Below, in pieces: positions 13,753 to 20,599 of a DNA stretch of 20,599 nt. A program made the position numbers and the translations under genes. This DNA is from JBICHM01 sp043101835. Its GTDB lineage: Bacteria > Planctomycetota > Phycisphaerae > Phycisphaerales > UBA1924. The notes under the pieces were generated by a model. The model searched no databases. It was given only the letters and a program-made list of their open reading frames with translations, and had not been told where the DNA came from. Each line of letters begins with the position of its first letter. The stretch's first letter is position 1. The stretch covers positions 1 to 20,599 of the forward strand of contig JBICHM010000310.1 in the NCBI GenBank assembly GCA_043101835.1, read 5' to 3'.

Positions 13753-15178
13753 GCATCAGAGGCGTGGGGGAGCGCGCCCATCCAACCGTCCGGGCGCGCA
13801 CGGACGGAGCGGCCCGAAGCGTCCGCCCGTCACGCAGACCAAGCAGGTGGACCCCGCGCGCGACGCCGCGTGCCGGCGTCTCGAACGCATCTGCCGACGC
13901 TTCCCCGACATCCCGATCGGCGACTGGTCGCCCGAAGGCCTCGATGAGCGTCAGGCCGCCTTCGCGCACGCGATCGTCGAGGCGGCTCTGCGCCGCTGGC
14001 TGACCATCACACACCTGGTCACCTTCGGCCTTCGCAAGCCCTTCGAAGAGCTCGAGCCCAAGGTCCGCGCGGCGCTCGTCGCCGGCGGCGCGCAGATGCT
14101 CTTCCTCGACAGCGTCCCGGCGCGTGCGGCCGTCTTCGAGACCGTCGAATGGGTCAAGGGCGGGCGCAACCCGTCCGCGTCGCGCCTCGTCAACGCCGCG
14201 ATGCGCCGACTCCAGGAACTCGTCGGCGCCGACATCCAGGATCGCCCGCGCACCGAGGAGGGATTCTCCTTCGAGCGCGACGAGATCCCGCTCGCCAGCG
14301 GCGCCACGATCACGCTCGCCGACGAGGCCCTCTCGCAGGACCCGCTCGAACGCCTCGCCGTGGCGACAAGCCACCCGCACGAACTGCTGCGCCTCTGGGC
14401 GCGCTCGATGCCGCTGCGCGAGGTGCGCCGGCTCGCGCTGCACGGCGTCGTGCAGCCCCCGGTCATCCTCAACACCGCGCACGCGCAGACGCCCCCGCCC
14501 GCCGAACACACCCGCCCGCACGATGCGCCCGGCCACCACGTCTTCACCGGCGACCGACGCGCGCTGGTCGAACTGCTCGACACCCGGCGTGACATCTGGG
14601 TGCAGGACCCGGCCTCGTCGCTCGCCGTCGAGTCGATCGCCGACCTTGCGCCCGCGCGCATCATCGACGCCTGCGCCGGACGCGGCACAAAGACGCGCCA
14701 GCTCGCCGCCGCGTTCCCGGAGGCCTCCATCATCGCGACGGATGTGGACGGCGAACGCAAGCGCAGCCTGCGCGACGCCTTCGAGGGCCACGAGCGCGTA
14801 CGCGTCGTCGAGCCGAAGGAACTGCTCGACTTCGCCGGCCAGGCCGACCTCGTGCTGCTCGATGTGCCCTGTTCGAACACCGGCGTGCTCGCGCGCCGCA
14901 TCGAGGCGCGCTACCGGGCCCTCGATGAGAAGACCAACGAACTGAGCAACATCCAGCGCCAGATCATCGCCGACAGCGTGCGCCTGCTCGCGCCCGGCGG
15001 CCGGATTCTCTACTCCACCTGCTCGCTCGACCCGCGCGAGAACGAAGCGCAACTCGACTGGGCCACGCGCTGGCACAGCCTCGAACAGACGCGCGTGCAC
15101 CGGCGCCGGCCCTCGGGCGCGCCCGGCGACGGGCCGGAGAAATACAGCGACGGCTCCTTCGCCGGGCTGCTCGGCTAG
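13745..15178 (+). CDS. rsmB: RsmB-type 16S rRNA (cytosine-C5)-methyltransferase
   Basis: 477-aa SAM-dependent m5C methyltransferase, likely for the 16S site equivalent to E. coli C967. An N-terminal basic tail (1-35) precedes a NusB-like helical RNA-binding domain (about 36-165) and a Rossmann methyltransferase core. SAM motif I is DACAGRGTKT at 308-317, with acidic D334 in ATDVD. The release-type cysteine C376 is in motif IV (LLDVPCSNTG) and the catalytic nucleophile C426 in motif VI (LYSTCSLDPRENE). It ends YSDGSFAGLLG where the family usually has DGFFxAxL. The ATG at 13745 lies inside the last codons of the permease gene (ATGACTGA overlap), suggesting translational coupling between two functionally unrelated proteins. 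The assignment to RsmB rather than another m5C enzyme rests on the NusB-like domain. Confidence 0.9.
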   Translation: MTEHQRRGGARPSNRPGAHGRSGPKRPPVTQTKQVDPARDAACRRLERICRRFPDIPIGDWSPEGLDERQAAFAHAIVEAALRRWLTITHLVTFGLRKPFEELEPKVRAALVAGGAQMLFLDSVPARAAVFETVEWVKGGRNPSASRLVNAAMRRLQELVGADIQDRPRTEEGFSFERDEIPLASGATITLADEALSQDPLERLAVATSHPHELLRLWARSMPLREVRRLALHGVVQPPVILNTAHAQTPPPAEHTRPHDAPGHHVFTGDRRALVELLDTRRDIWVQDPASSLAVESIADLAPARIIDACAGRGTKTRQLAAAFPEASIIATDVDGERKRSLRDAFEGHERVRVVEPKELLDFAGQADLVLLDVPCSNTGVLARRIEARYRALDEKTNELSNIQRQIIADSVRLLAPGGRILYSTCSLDPRENEAQLDWATRWHSLEQTRVHRRRPSGAPGDGPEKYSDGSFAGLLG

Positions 15179-15199
15179 CGCGAGCCCGACCGAACGAAC

Positions 15200-15215
15200 G
15201 CCGTCCCCGGACGGC
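15200..15215 (+). other. Stem-loop after rsmB
   Basis: GCCGTC (15200-15205) pairs with GACGGC (15210-15215) around CCCG. No T-run follows, so it may protect the 3' end or aid termination weakly. Confidence 0.3.
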
Positions 15216-15230
15216 GCGCCGCAAGGACGC

Positions 15231-15236
15231 TACGAT
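15231..15236 (+). promoter_or_regulatory. -10-like box TACGAT for the EIIA gene
   Basis: TACGAT lies about 94 nt before the ATG at 15330, giving a predicted leader of roughly 88 nt that contains GGAGG at 15320-15324. No -35 is recognised. Confidence 0.35.
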
Positions 15237-15329
15237 GCCCCGGTCCGCAGCGCCACAGCGGGTTCGCCCGTCGCGCCGCCGGCAGCCACGTCCCGTCGTC
15301 CCGCCGTCTTCGTGCGCCTGGAGGTTCGG

Positions 15330-15800
15330 ATGAACCTGCTGGACATCCTCACACGCGAGTGCATCAAGGCGCCCCTCGACGCCACCGACAAGAAGGGCGT
15401 CATCGACGAACTCGTCGATCTGCTCGCGTCGGCCGGCAAGGTGGACGACCCCGCATCGCTCAAGGACGCCGTCTGGACGCGCGAGCAGGCGCGCACGACC
15501 GGCATCGGCCACGGCCTGGCTATCCCCCACGGCAAGAGCGAGAGCGTCACCGGCGTCGCCATGGCCATCGGGAAGCCCGCCCAGCCCATCGACTTCGCCG
15601 CCATCGACGGCAAGCCCGTCCGCCTTGTCGTGCTGCTTGCCAGCCCGCCCGATCGCACGAGCGACCATATCCAGGCCCTCGCCCGGATCAGCCGCCTCAT
15701 GACGATGGAGGCCTTCCGCGAGCAGATCTACGAGGCCGACGGCGGCGACCAGGTCTTCGAACTCCTGCAGTCGCAGGAACTCGCCAGCCAGTCGCACTGA
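15330..15800 (+). CDS. PTS EIIA-like protein (PtsN/fructose-type)
   Basis: 156-aa single-domain EIIA of the fructose/mannitol/PtsN class. The phosphorylated histidine is H67 in GHGLAIPHGKSESV, with the conserved H61 just before it, and DHIQALARISRLM at 112-124 is the family's helical segment. The usual role is to take phosphate from HPr or NPr and, for PtsN types, to regulate transporters, kinases or nitrogen/carbon balance. No EIIB, EIIC, HPr or EI gene is in the window, which favours a regulatory rather than a sugar-transport role. The start is well supported by GGAGG 5 nt upstream; an in-frame GTG at 15312 would add 6 residues. It is convergent with the TolQ-like gene, 7 nt apart. Confidence 0.9.
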   Translation: MNLLDILTRECIKAPLDATDKKGVIDELVDLLASAGKVDDPASLKDAVWTREQARTTGIGHGLAIPHGKSESVTGVAMAIGKPAQPIDFAAIDGKPVRLVVLLASPPDRTSDHIQALARISRLMTMEAFREQIYEADGGDQVFELLQSQELASQSH

Positions 15801-15807
15801 CGGCGTC

Positions 15808-16434
15808 TCAGCCGCCCCGCTCCGGCGCCTGCTCCGCCGCGGCGACCAGACCCTCCAATCGACCCAGGCACTTGCCCGCGCTCGCCCGGAAGAAGGCGAA
15901 GGGAAAGAGCGTCAGCGTCGCCACCACGAGCCCGAAGGCCGTCGTCAGCAGCGCCTCGGCAATGCCCCCGGCCACCAGTGTCGGATCGCTCACGGCGTCC
16001 GCGCCGGACCGCCCCAGCAGATCGAACGACTGAATAATGCCTGTCACCGTGCCGAGGATCCCCAGCAGCGGGGCGGCGGTGATGATCGTCGAGAGCGCCA
16101 CGCCGAACCGCTCGATTGTCGGTCGGTGCGCCTCGATGAGTTCGACTGCAGCCGCCTCGCCGGCGCGCCTGGCGAGCAGCCCGCGCGCCACGCCCCCGTA
16201 CACCGAATCGTCACGTGCGCACAGAGACTCCACCGCGCCGCGATCGCCCGCGCGGAGCGCATCGGCGACCCGCGCCACCCAGCCGGCGCGAGACAGGCGG
16301 TGGGTCAGGCCCCAGAAGACGAACCGCTCGACGCTCAGCGCGATCGAGACCAGGCTCATCGCCAGCAGCGGCCACATGGCCCATCCGCCCCGCTCCATGA
16401 TGTCGCCGGCGGAGGCCAGCCACGAGCCAAGCAT
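15808..16434 (-). CDS. MotA/TolQ/ExbB-family proton channel protein (orphan)
   Basis: 208-aa inner-membrane protein of the MotA/TolQ/ExbB family, which forms pmf-driven stator-like channels with an ExbD/TolR partner. There are three TM segments at about 17-38, 112-138 and 153-183. The signature PLLGILGTVTGIIQSFDLL (122-140) holds the conserved Pro/Gly-rich helix, and GGIAEALLTTAFGLVVA (156-172) contains the polar T164/T165 and the glycine expected to line the pore. The cytoplasmic loop (about 40-110) is short and Arg-rich. No exbD/tolR gene is adjacent: the downstream neighbour is the convergent EIIA gene. The ATG lacks a Shine-Dalgarno and has TATCAT exactly 6 nt upstream. It is likely TolQ- or ExbB-like, but the subfamily is unresolved. 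Confidence 0.88.
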   Translation of the reverse strand: MLGSWLASAGDIMERGGWAMWPLLAMSLVSIALSVERFVFWGLTHRLSRAGWVARVADALRAGDRGAVESLCARDDSVYGGVARGLLARRAGEAAAVELIEAHRPTIERFGVALSTIITAAPLLGILGTVTGIIQSFDLLGRSGADAVSDPTLVAGGIAEALLTTAFGLVVATLTLFPFAFFRASAGKCLGRLEGLVAAAEQAPERGG

Positions 16435-16440
16435 GGGCGG

Positions 16441-16446
16441 ATGATA
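16441..16446 (-). promoter_or_regulatory. -10-like box TATCAT, leaderless geometry for the TolQ-like gene
   Basis: On the minus strand TATCAT, then CCGCCC, then ATG at 16434: +1 would be the A of the start codon. No ribosome binding site is visible. Confidence 0.5.
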
Positions 16447-16475
16447 CGGGGGCGCCGCGGCCGGTGGGCCGCGCG

Positions 16476-16481
16476 TACCAT
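16476..16481 (+). promoter_or_regulatory. -10-like box TACCAT for the prenyl synthase gene
   Basis: TACCAT lies about 42 nt before the ATG at 16523, leaving a leader that includes GGAG at 16513-16516. It is divergent from the TolQ-like box about 30 nt away. Confidence 0.35.
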
Positions 16482-16522
16482 TCCGACCCGTTCCGCCCGG
16501 AATCCACGAGCCGGAGCCGCGC

Positions 16523-17413
16523 ATGCACAGGGCCGCCGGTCCAGACATCGAAGCCGCCCTCACCGAGCGCGCAGCGCGGGCCGAGGCATATCTGCGCACG
16601 CATGTGCGCAACCTCGACGCCCCCGACAACCTCCGCGACGCAATCGAGTACGCGCTCTTCGGGGGCGGAAAGCTCCTCCGCCCCGCGCTGTGCCTGCTCG
16701 CCTGCGAGGCCTGCGCCGGCGACGCCGACGCGGCGCTGCCCGCCGCCGGCGCGGTCGAACTCGTCCACGCCTTCAGCCTCGTGCACGACGATCTCCCGGC
16801 GATGGACGACGACGACCTCCGGCGCGGCCGCCCCACGCTGCATGTCCGCAGCGGCGAGGCGCTGGCCATTCTCGCCGGCGATGCGATGCTCGCCTTCGCC
16901 TTCGGACTGCTCGCGCGCGAGTCGCCGCCCGGCGCGCCCGCGCAGGAGCTCCTCAGCGAACTCGCCAGCGCATCGGGCTCGATGATCGCCGGCCAGGTCT
17001 ACGACACCGTGGGCGGGCTGCCGAAGGCGGACCCCGAAGCGGCGGTCCGGATGATTCACGCGCGCAAGACCGGCGCCCTCATCCGCGCCGCCTGCCGCAT
17101 GGGCGCCCGCTGCGCCGCGCCCGACGCCGAGGCCTTCGAAGCCGTCTCGACCTATGGCGATCGCGTGGGGCTGATGTTCCAGATCGTTGACGACCTCGTC
17201 GATGTCGAGCAGACCGCCGAGCACGCCGGCAAGCGCACCGGCAAGGACGCCGGCGCCGGCAAGCGGACCTACCCCGAGGCCATCGGCGTCGACGCCTCGC
17301 GCGAGGCCGTCGTCCGGCTCTGCAACGAAGCGATCGACGCGCTCACCCCGCTTGGCGAGCGGGCCGGCCTGCTCGGCGCGGCGGCGAGGCTCCTCGCCCG
17401 GCGCACCCGATGA
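16523..17413 (+). CDS. Short-chain polyprenyl diphosphate synthase (IspA-like, probably FPP synthase)
   Basis: 296-aa all-helical trans-prenyl synthase that condenses IPP with allylic diphosphates. The first Asp-rich motif is D89-D-LPAM-D95 followed by DDDLRRGRPT, of the bacterial IspA type with two extra residues. The second is D223-D-LV-D227 in FQIVDDLVDVE. Substrate residues include G49-K50 and R53 (GGGKLLRP), H82 and K182-T183, with GKDAGAGKRTYPEAIG near 240-255. The fifth residue before the first motif is aromatic (F84, where E. coli IspA has Tyr), which in this family usually limits the product to C15. GGPP cannot be excluded. The start has GGAG 6 nt upstream. It is followed by dxs in the same direction, a pairing seen in many bacteria. 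Confidence 0.93.
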   Translation: MHRAAGPDIEAALTERAARAEAYLRTHVRNLDAPDNLRDAIEYALFGGGKLLRPALCLLACEACAGDADAALPAAGAVELVHAFSLVHDDLPAMDDDDLRRGRPTLHVRSGEALAILAGDAMLAFAFGLLARESPPGAPAQELLSELASASGSMIAGQVYDTVGGLPKADPEAAVRMIHARKTGALIRAACRMGARCAAPDAEAFEAVSTYGDRVGLMFQIVDDLVDVEQTAEHAGKRTGKDAGAGKRTYPEAIGVDASREAVVRLCNEAIDALTPLGERAGLLGAAARLLARRTR

Positions 17414-17488
17414 CGCCCCGCAGGAGGGATCGAGGATCCGACCCGAACACCGCCCCCGCGCAGGGCGTCTGACGACCAGCCGGCTCCC

Positions 17489-17494
17489 TATAGT
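17489..17494 (+). promoter_or_regulatory. -10-like box TATAGT for dxs
   Basis: TATAGT lies in the 114-nt gap between the prenyl synthase and dxs and would start transcription near 17501, about 27 nt before the ATG. dxs may thus have its own promoter as well as read-through. The leader has only a weak GCGGGG as a ribosome binding site. Confidence 0.45.
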
Positions 17495-17527
17495 GACCAC
17501 CAGTCTTTGCGGGGTCCCTCAACGCAC

Positions 17528-19522
17528 ATGACGCTTCTCGAATCGATCAAGACGCCGGCCGATCTGCGAGCGCTCCCGGTGGAGCGTCTTCCCGAGGTCG
17601 CTGCGGACATCCGCCACGCCATCATCGAGCAGGTGAAGCGCTCCGGGGGGCATCTGGCGCCCAACCTCGGCGTCGTCGAACTCTCGATCGCGCTGCACTA
17701 CACCTTCGACTTCGCCAGCGACCGCCTGCTCTTCGATGTCGGGCACCAGTGCTACCCCCACAAGCTGCTCACCGGCCGTCTGCCGCTGCTCAGCGGGCTG
17801 CGGACCAGCGACGGCATCAGCGGCTTCCCCGAGCCCACAGAGAGCCCGTACGACCTCTTCCGCGTCGGACACGCCGGCACCTCGATCAGCACCGCCGTGG
17901 GCCTCGCACGAGGCGATACGCTCCGCGGCGAAGGCTACGACCCGGGCGCCACCCCCGACGGCCGGCGCATCGTCACGCTCATCGGCGACGCCTCGATCGT
18001 CAACGGCGTCGCTATGGAGGGCCTCAACAACGCCGGCACGCTGAAGCGCCAGTTCCTGGTCATCCTCAATGACAACGGCATGTCGATCAGCCGCCCGCAG
18101 GGCGCGATGGCCGACACCTTCGACCGCATGCGCCTCAGCCGCTCCTACACCGGCTTCAAGAAGCAGGCCAAGCGCATCCTCGATCAGCTCCCCGGCGGCT
18201 CGCTGCTCGAAGAGGCCTACCACCGCGCCGGCGAGGCCACCAAGCAGTGGCTCCCCGAGGCCGGCGAGCGTTCGTGGTTCGAGCACTTCGGCCTCCTCGC
18301 CGTCGGCCCGATCGACGGGCACGACCTGCCTGAGATGATCGAGTTCTTCCGCGAGGCGCGTGACTTCGACCGCCCCATGGTCCTGCATGTCAAGACCATC
18401 AAGGGCAAGGGCTTCGAACCCTCGGAAGGCGACGCGCAGGCCTTCCACAGCCCGGCGCCCTTCGATGTCAACGGCTGCCGCGTCGAGATCCGCAAGAAGG
18501 GCCGCTCCTTCACGAGCGCCTTCGCCGATGCGCTCACCGACCTGATGGCCGACGATGAGTCCGTCGTCGCCTGCACCGCCGCGATGCCCGATGGCACCGG
18601 CGTCGCGAAGGCGATGACCGAGTTCCCCGAGCGCACCTGGGACACCGGCATCTGCGAATCGCACGCGATGGACATGATGGCCGGCCTCGCGAAGTCCGGC
18701 CTCAAGCCGTTCTTCGCGGTGTACTCCACCTTCCCCCAGCGCGCCTTCGACCAGGCCTTCCAGGAGGTCGCGCTGCAGGGCCTGCCCGTGCGCCTGTGCC
18801 TCGATCGCGCCGGCCTTGTCGGGGGCGACGGCGCCGTGCACCACGGTTTCTGCGATGTCTCGCTGCTGCGCACGCTCCCCGACGCCGCGATCACCGCAGC
18901 GATCGACGAGCCCTCCCTCCGGGCCGCGCTCGCCTTCATGGGCGCCTACGACCGCGGCCTCTCCAGCGTCCGCTACCCGCGCGACGCCGTGCGCGAGCGT
19001 TTCGCCGGCGAGCCCTGCCCGCCCTTCGAACTCGGCAAGGCGCGCCTGCTCTTCGTCAACGCCCCCGGCCTCGACCCTGAGCGCGACACGCCCGAATGCG
19101 CCGTCCTCGCCTTCGGGACGCCGGCGCTCGACGCCGTGCAGGCCGCCGAGGGCCTCGCCGGCGAGTGCCGCGTCGCCGTCTACGACGCCCGCTTCGCCAA
19201 GCCCGTCGATCGCGACCTCGTCGCCTCGCTGCTCGCGCGGCGCGTCCCGATCGTCACGGTGGAGGACCATGCCCTCGCCGGCGGCTTCGGCGCCGCCGTC
19301 GTCGAAGCCGCCGCCGACATGGGCCTCGACGCCTCGCGCGTCGTGCGTCTCGGCATCCCCGACCGCTGGATCATCCAGGACCCCCGCGCCCGGCAGCTCG
19401 CCGAGGCGGGCCTCGACGCACGCGGCATCAGCCGCGCCATCCTGCGCGCCTGCGACCGCGACCTCGAGGTCGATGAGTCCGGCGCGCCCATCGGCGCCGG
19501 CCGGCGCGCGGCCGGGGCCTGA
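17528..19522 (+). CDS. dxs: 1-deoxy-D-xylulose-5-phosphate synthase
   Basis: ThDP enzyme making DXP from pyruvate and glyceraldehyde-3-phosphate, the first MEP-pathway step. 664 aa from ATG 17528; an in-frame TTG at 17507 adds 7 unrelated residues. The N-terminal domain has SGGHLAPNLGVVELSIALHYTF (H57), VGHQCYPHK (H73) and a ThDP/Mg site running from GDAS at 153-156 to N181 in ILNDNGMSIS. The central pyrimidine-binding domain has the catalytic Glu E377 in ICESHA and DRAGLVGGDGAVHHG at 426-440. The transketolase C-domain begins near 490. Oddity: the ThDP motif reads GDA rather than GDG, and NDNGMS replaces the common NDNEMS. The other catalytic residues are intact, so the enzyme is probably active. 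nadK follows 3 nt after the stop. Confidence 0.96.
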   Translation: MTLLESIKTPADLRALPVERLPEVAADIRHAIIEQVKRSGGHLAPNLGVVELSIALHYTFDFASDRLLFDVGHQCYPHKLLTGRLPLLSGLRTSDGISGFPEPTESPYDLFRVGHAGTSISTAVGLARGDTLRGEGYDPGATPDGRRIVTLIGDASIVNGVAMEGLNNAGTLKRQFLVILNDNGMSISRPQGAMADTFDRMRLSRSYTGFKKQAKRILDQLPGGSLLEEAYHRAGEATKQWLPEAGERSWFEHFGLLAVGPIDGHDLPEMIEFFREARDFDRPMVLHVKTIKGKGFEPSEGDAQAFHSPAPFDVNGCRVEIRKKGRSFTSAFADALTDLMADDESVVACTAAMPDGTGVAKAMTEFPERTWDTGICESHAMDMMAGLAKSGLKPFFAVYSTFPQRAFDQAFQEVALQGLPVRLCLDRAGLVGGDGAVHHGFCDVSLLRTLPDAAITAAIDEPSLRAALAFMGAYDRGLSSVRYPRDAVRERFAGEPCPPFELGKARLLFVNAPGLDPERDTPECAVLAFGTPALDAVQAAEGLAGECRVAVYDARFAKPVDRDLVASLLARRVPIVTVEDHALAGGFGAAVVEAAADMGLDASRVVRLGIPDRWIIQDPRARQLAEAGLDARGISRAILRACDRDLEVDESGAPIGAGRRAAGA

Positions 19523-19525
19523 CGC

Positions 19526-20398
19526 GTGGCCCGCAGCGTCCTCCTGCTCGTGAACCCCCGCAAGCCTGAAGTGGCCCGCGCGCTCCCGCGCGTGCGCGAC
19601 CTCATCAACGCCCACGGGCGACTCGCCGCGGAACTCGAAGCTGACGGCGACGACCTCGCCGACGCCAGGGGCGCCGACCTCGTCATGGTCCTCGGGGGCG
19701 ACGGCACGCTGCTCGCGCAGTGCCGGCGCTGCGCCGGCCTCGGGCTGCCGATCGTCGGCGTGAACTTCGGCAAGCTCGGCTTCCTCGCGCAGTTCGACGA
19801 CGCCGCGCTCGAGCGACACGCGCCCGCGCTGCTCGGCGCGGCGCCCCTCGCGACCGAGCGCCGCGCGATGATCCGCGTCACCGTCGTCGAGCGCAGCGGG
19901 CGCGAGCGCCTCGAGGCGATCGCCTGCAACGACGCGGTCATCACCGCCGGCCCGCCCTACCGCATGGTGGAGATGGCGCTGCGCATCGACGGCGACGCGG
20001 GGCCGACCTGGCGGGGCGACGGCGTCGTCGTCGCGACGCCGCTGGGCTCGACCGGCCACAATGTCTCCGCCGGAGGGCCGATCCTCACGCCCGAACTCGA
20101 CTCGCTCTCGATCGCGCCCATCGCGGCCCACTCGCTCGCCTTCCGCCCCATCGTCGTCGGCGGCGCGCGGCGCATCGAGATCGAACTCATCGAGGCCAAC
20201 GACCTCGACGGCGCCGACGCCGGCACCACGCTCGTTCTCGACGGCCAGGAGCACCTGCGCCTCCACGAAGGCGAGCGCGTGCGCATCGCGATGGCCGACG
20301 AACGCATCGAACTTGTGCGCAACCCCGACTGGTCCTACTGGCGCACGCTGCTGCAGAAGCTGCACTGGGCCGCGCCGCCGGGCGATGCGCCTTCGTAG
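19526..20398 (+). CDS. nadK: NAD kinase
   Basis: 290-aa ATP- or polyphosphate-dependent kinase that makes NADP+ from NAD+. It has GGDGT at 57-61 with catalytic D59, GVNFGKLGFLAQ at 78-89, and CND at 134-136 (most members have NE). GDGVVVATPLGSTGHNVSAGGP at 164-185 is the NAD-binding region; GSTGHNVS replaces the usual GSTAYSLS. The start is GTG at 19526, 3 nt after the dxs stop, without a strong ribosome binding site, so translation is probably coupled to dxs. The NADPH it supports is used by the MEP enzyme IspC, a sensible link to its neighbours. The last residues run into an inverted-repeat element: the TAG stop (20396-20398) is made by the repeat's edge, so the C-terminus (after about WAAPP) may have been reshaped. 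Confidence 0.93.
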   Translation: MARSVLLLVNPRKPEVARALPRVRDLINAHGRLAAELEADGDDLADARGADLVMVLGGDGTLLAQCRRCAGLGLPIVGVNFGKLGFLAQFDDAALERHAPALLGAAPLATERRAMIRVTVVERSGRERLEAIACNDAVITAGPPYRMVEMALRIDGDAGPTWRGDGVVVATPLGSTGHNVSAGGPILTPELDSLSIAPIAAHSLAFRPIVVGGARRIEIELIEANDLDGADAGTTLVLDGQEHLRLHEGERVRIAMADERIELVRNPDWSYWRTLLQKLHWAAPPGDAPS

Positions 20399-20476
20399 GG
20401 CGGCCTTCAGGCCGCCGTCGGCTTCCGAACATGCGGCTGCCTGCTGACGCCCATGGCGCCCTGAAGACCGCCCTAC
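20395..20476. repeat. 82-bp inverted-repeat element (MITE- or REP-like) at the end of nadK
   Basis: GTAGGGCGGCCTTCAG at 20395-20410 and CTGAAGACCGCCCTAC at 20461-20476 are inverted repeats that match at 15 of 16 positions. Just inside the left end, GGCGGCCT (20399-20406) also pairs with AGGCCGCC (20409-20416). Both outer ends carry a TA dinucleotide (20396-20397 and 20474-20475), the duplication expected for IS630/Tc1-type MITEs. No T-run follows, but the left hairpin could still act in termination. Confidence 0.65.
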
Positions 20477-20533
20477 GTCCCAATCTCCCCATTATCGGGC
20501 CTCCCGACCCGCCTGACTTCGGGGGAATTCCCA

Positions 20534-20561
20534 TTGCACCAGCACGCCGGCGCGGTATTGT
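20534..20561 (+). promoter_or_regulatory. Promoter for the gene entering at the right edge
   Basis: TTGCAC (20534-20539), 16-nt spacer, TATTGT (20556-20561). Predicted start near 20568, just before AGGAG at 20571-20575. Confidence 0.45.
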
Positions 20562-20586
20562 GCCGGTGGTAGGAGTGGAAGCCCCT

Positions 20587-20599
20587 GTGGCGCGAAAGC
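20587..20599 (+). CDS. Start of an unidentified gene, cut by the window edge
   Basis: GTG at 20587 reads V-A-R-K and then leaves the window. It has AGGAG 11 nt upstream and a promoter candidate before that. A GTG at 20575 in the same frame is an alternative start. Too short to identify. Confidence 0.3.

Noticed and set aside
13646..15100. A 484-codon open frame on the minus strand over rsmB
   Set aside because: Shadow of rsmB, whose SAM and cysteine motifs are intact on the plus strand.
17519..20365. A 948-codon open frame on the minus strand, antisense to dxs and nadK
   Set aside because: It is a typical high-GC shadow frame: low-complexity Gly/Ala/Arg/Asp-rich translation, no domain, spans two well-supported genes on the other strand.

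Overview
The window is very GC-rich bacterial DNA (about 70% by eye) with tightly packed genes on both strands. It most likely comes from a Phycisphaerales-like member of the Planctomycetota. The best clues are a secreted HAF-repeat protein that ends in two dockerin-like Asp/Asn loops (5442-6647), a small membrane protein that opens with a C-x2-C-GYDL / C-PEC-G zinc ribbon (4880-5329), and the style of the S4 protein and of DXS. This assignment is inference. I see no rRNA, tRNA, CRISPR array, prophage or transposase gene.

Layout. 1-978 is the 3' part of rlmN, cut by the window edge. 985-2805 is a small redox locus: a TetR-type repressor divergent from an AhpD-like CxxC peroxidase and a thioredoxin. 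Two identical, mirror-placed 15-bp operator candidates lie between the divergent starts, and a strong intrinsic terminator ends the unit. 2914-7472 holds single-gene units: a TIGR02206/YwaF-like membrane protein, a PLP threonine/serine dehydratase, the zinc-ribbon membrane protein, the HAF/dockerin secreted protein and a flavin-reductase-like protein. 7469-11992 holds purF (minus strand), rpsD with a structured leader, and a membrane-anchored SurA/PpiD-like protein. 11996-15178 holds a 106-aa hypothetical, divergent from a MacB/FtsX-type permease whose end overlaps an RsmB-type rRNA methyltransferase. 15330-16434 is a PtsN-like EIIA convergent with an orphan MotA/TolQ/ExbB protein. 16523-20398 is a polyprenyl synthase, dxs and nadK cluster.

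How the genes work together. The AhpD-like protein and the thioredoxin make a plausible peroxide/disulfide pair under TetR control. DXS makes DXP, which feeds the MEP pathway, and the prenyl synthase condenses its C5 products. NAD kinase, 3 nt after dxs, makes the NADP(H) used by the later MEP step IspC. RlmN, RsmB and S4 are ribosome functions scattered between metabolic genes.

No dramatic new system stands out. The observations most worth following are the paired operators of the redox locus, a recurring -10-like TANNNT box exactly 6 nt before the start codons of genes that lack a Shine-Dalgarno (a leaderless-mRNA signature), an 82-bp TA-bounded inverted-repeat element that supplies the nadK stop codon, and a repeat read into the C-terminus of the YwaF-like protein.
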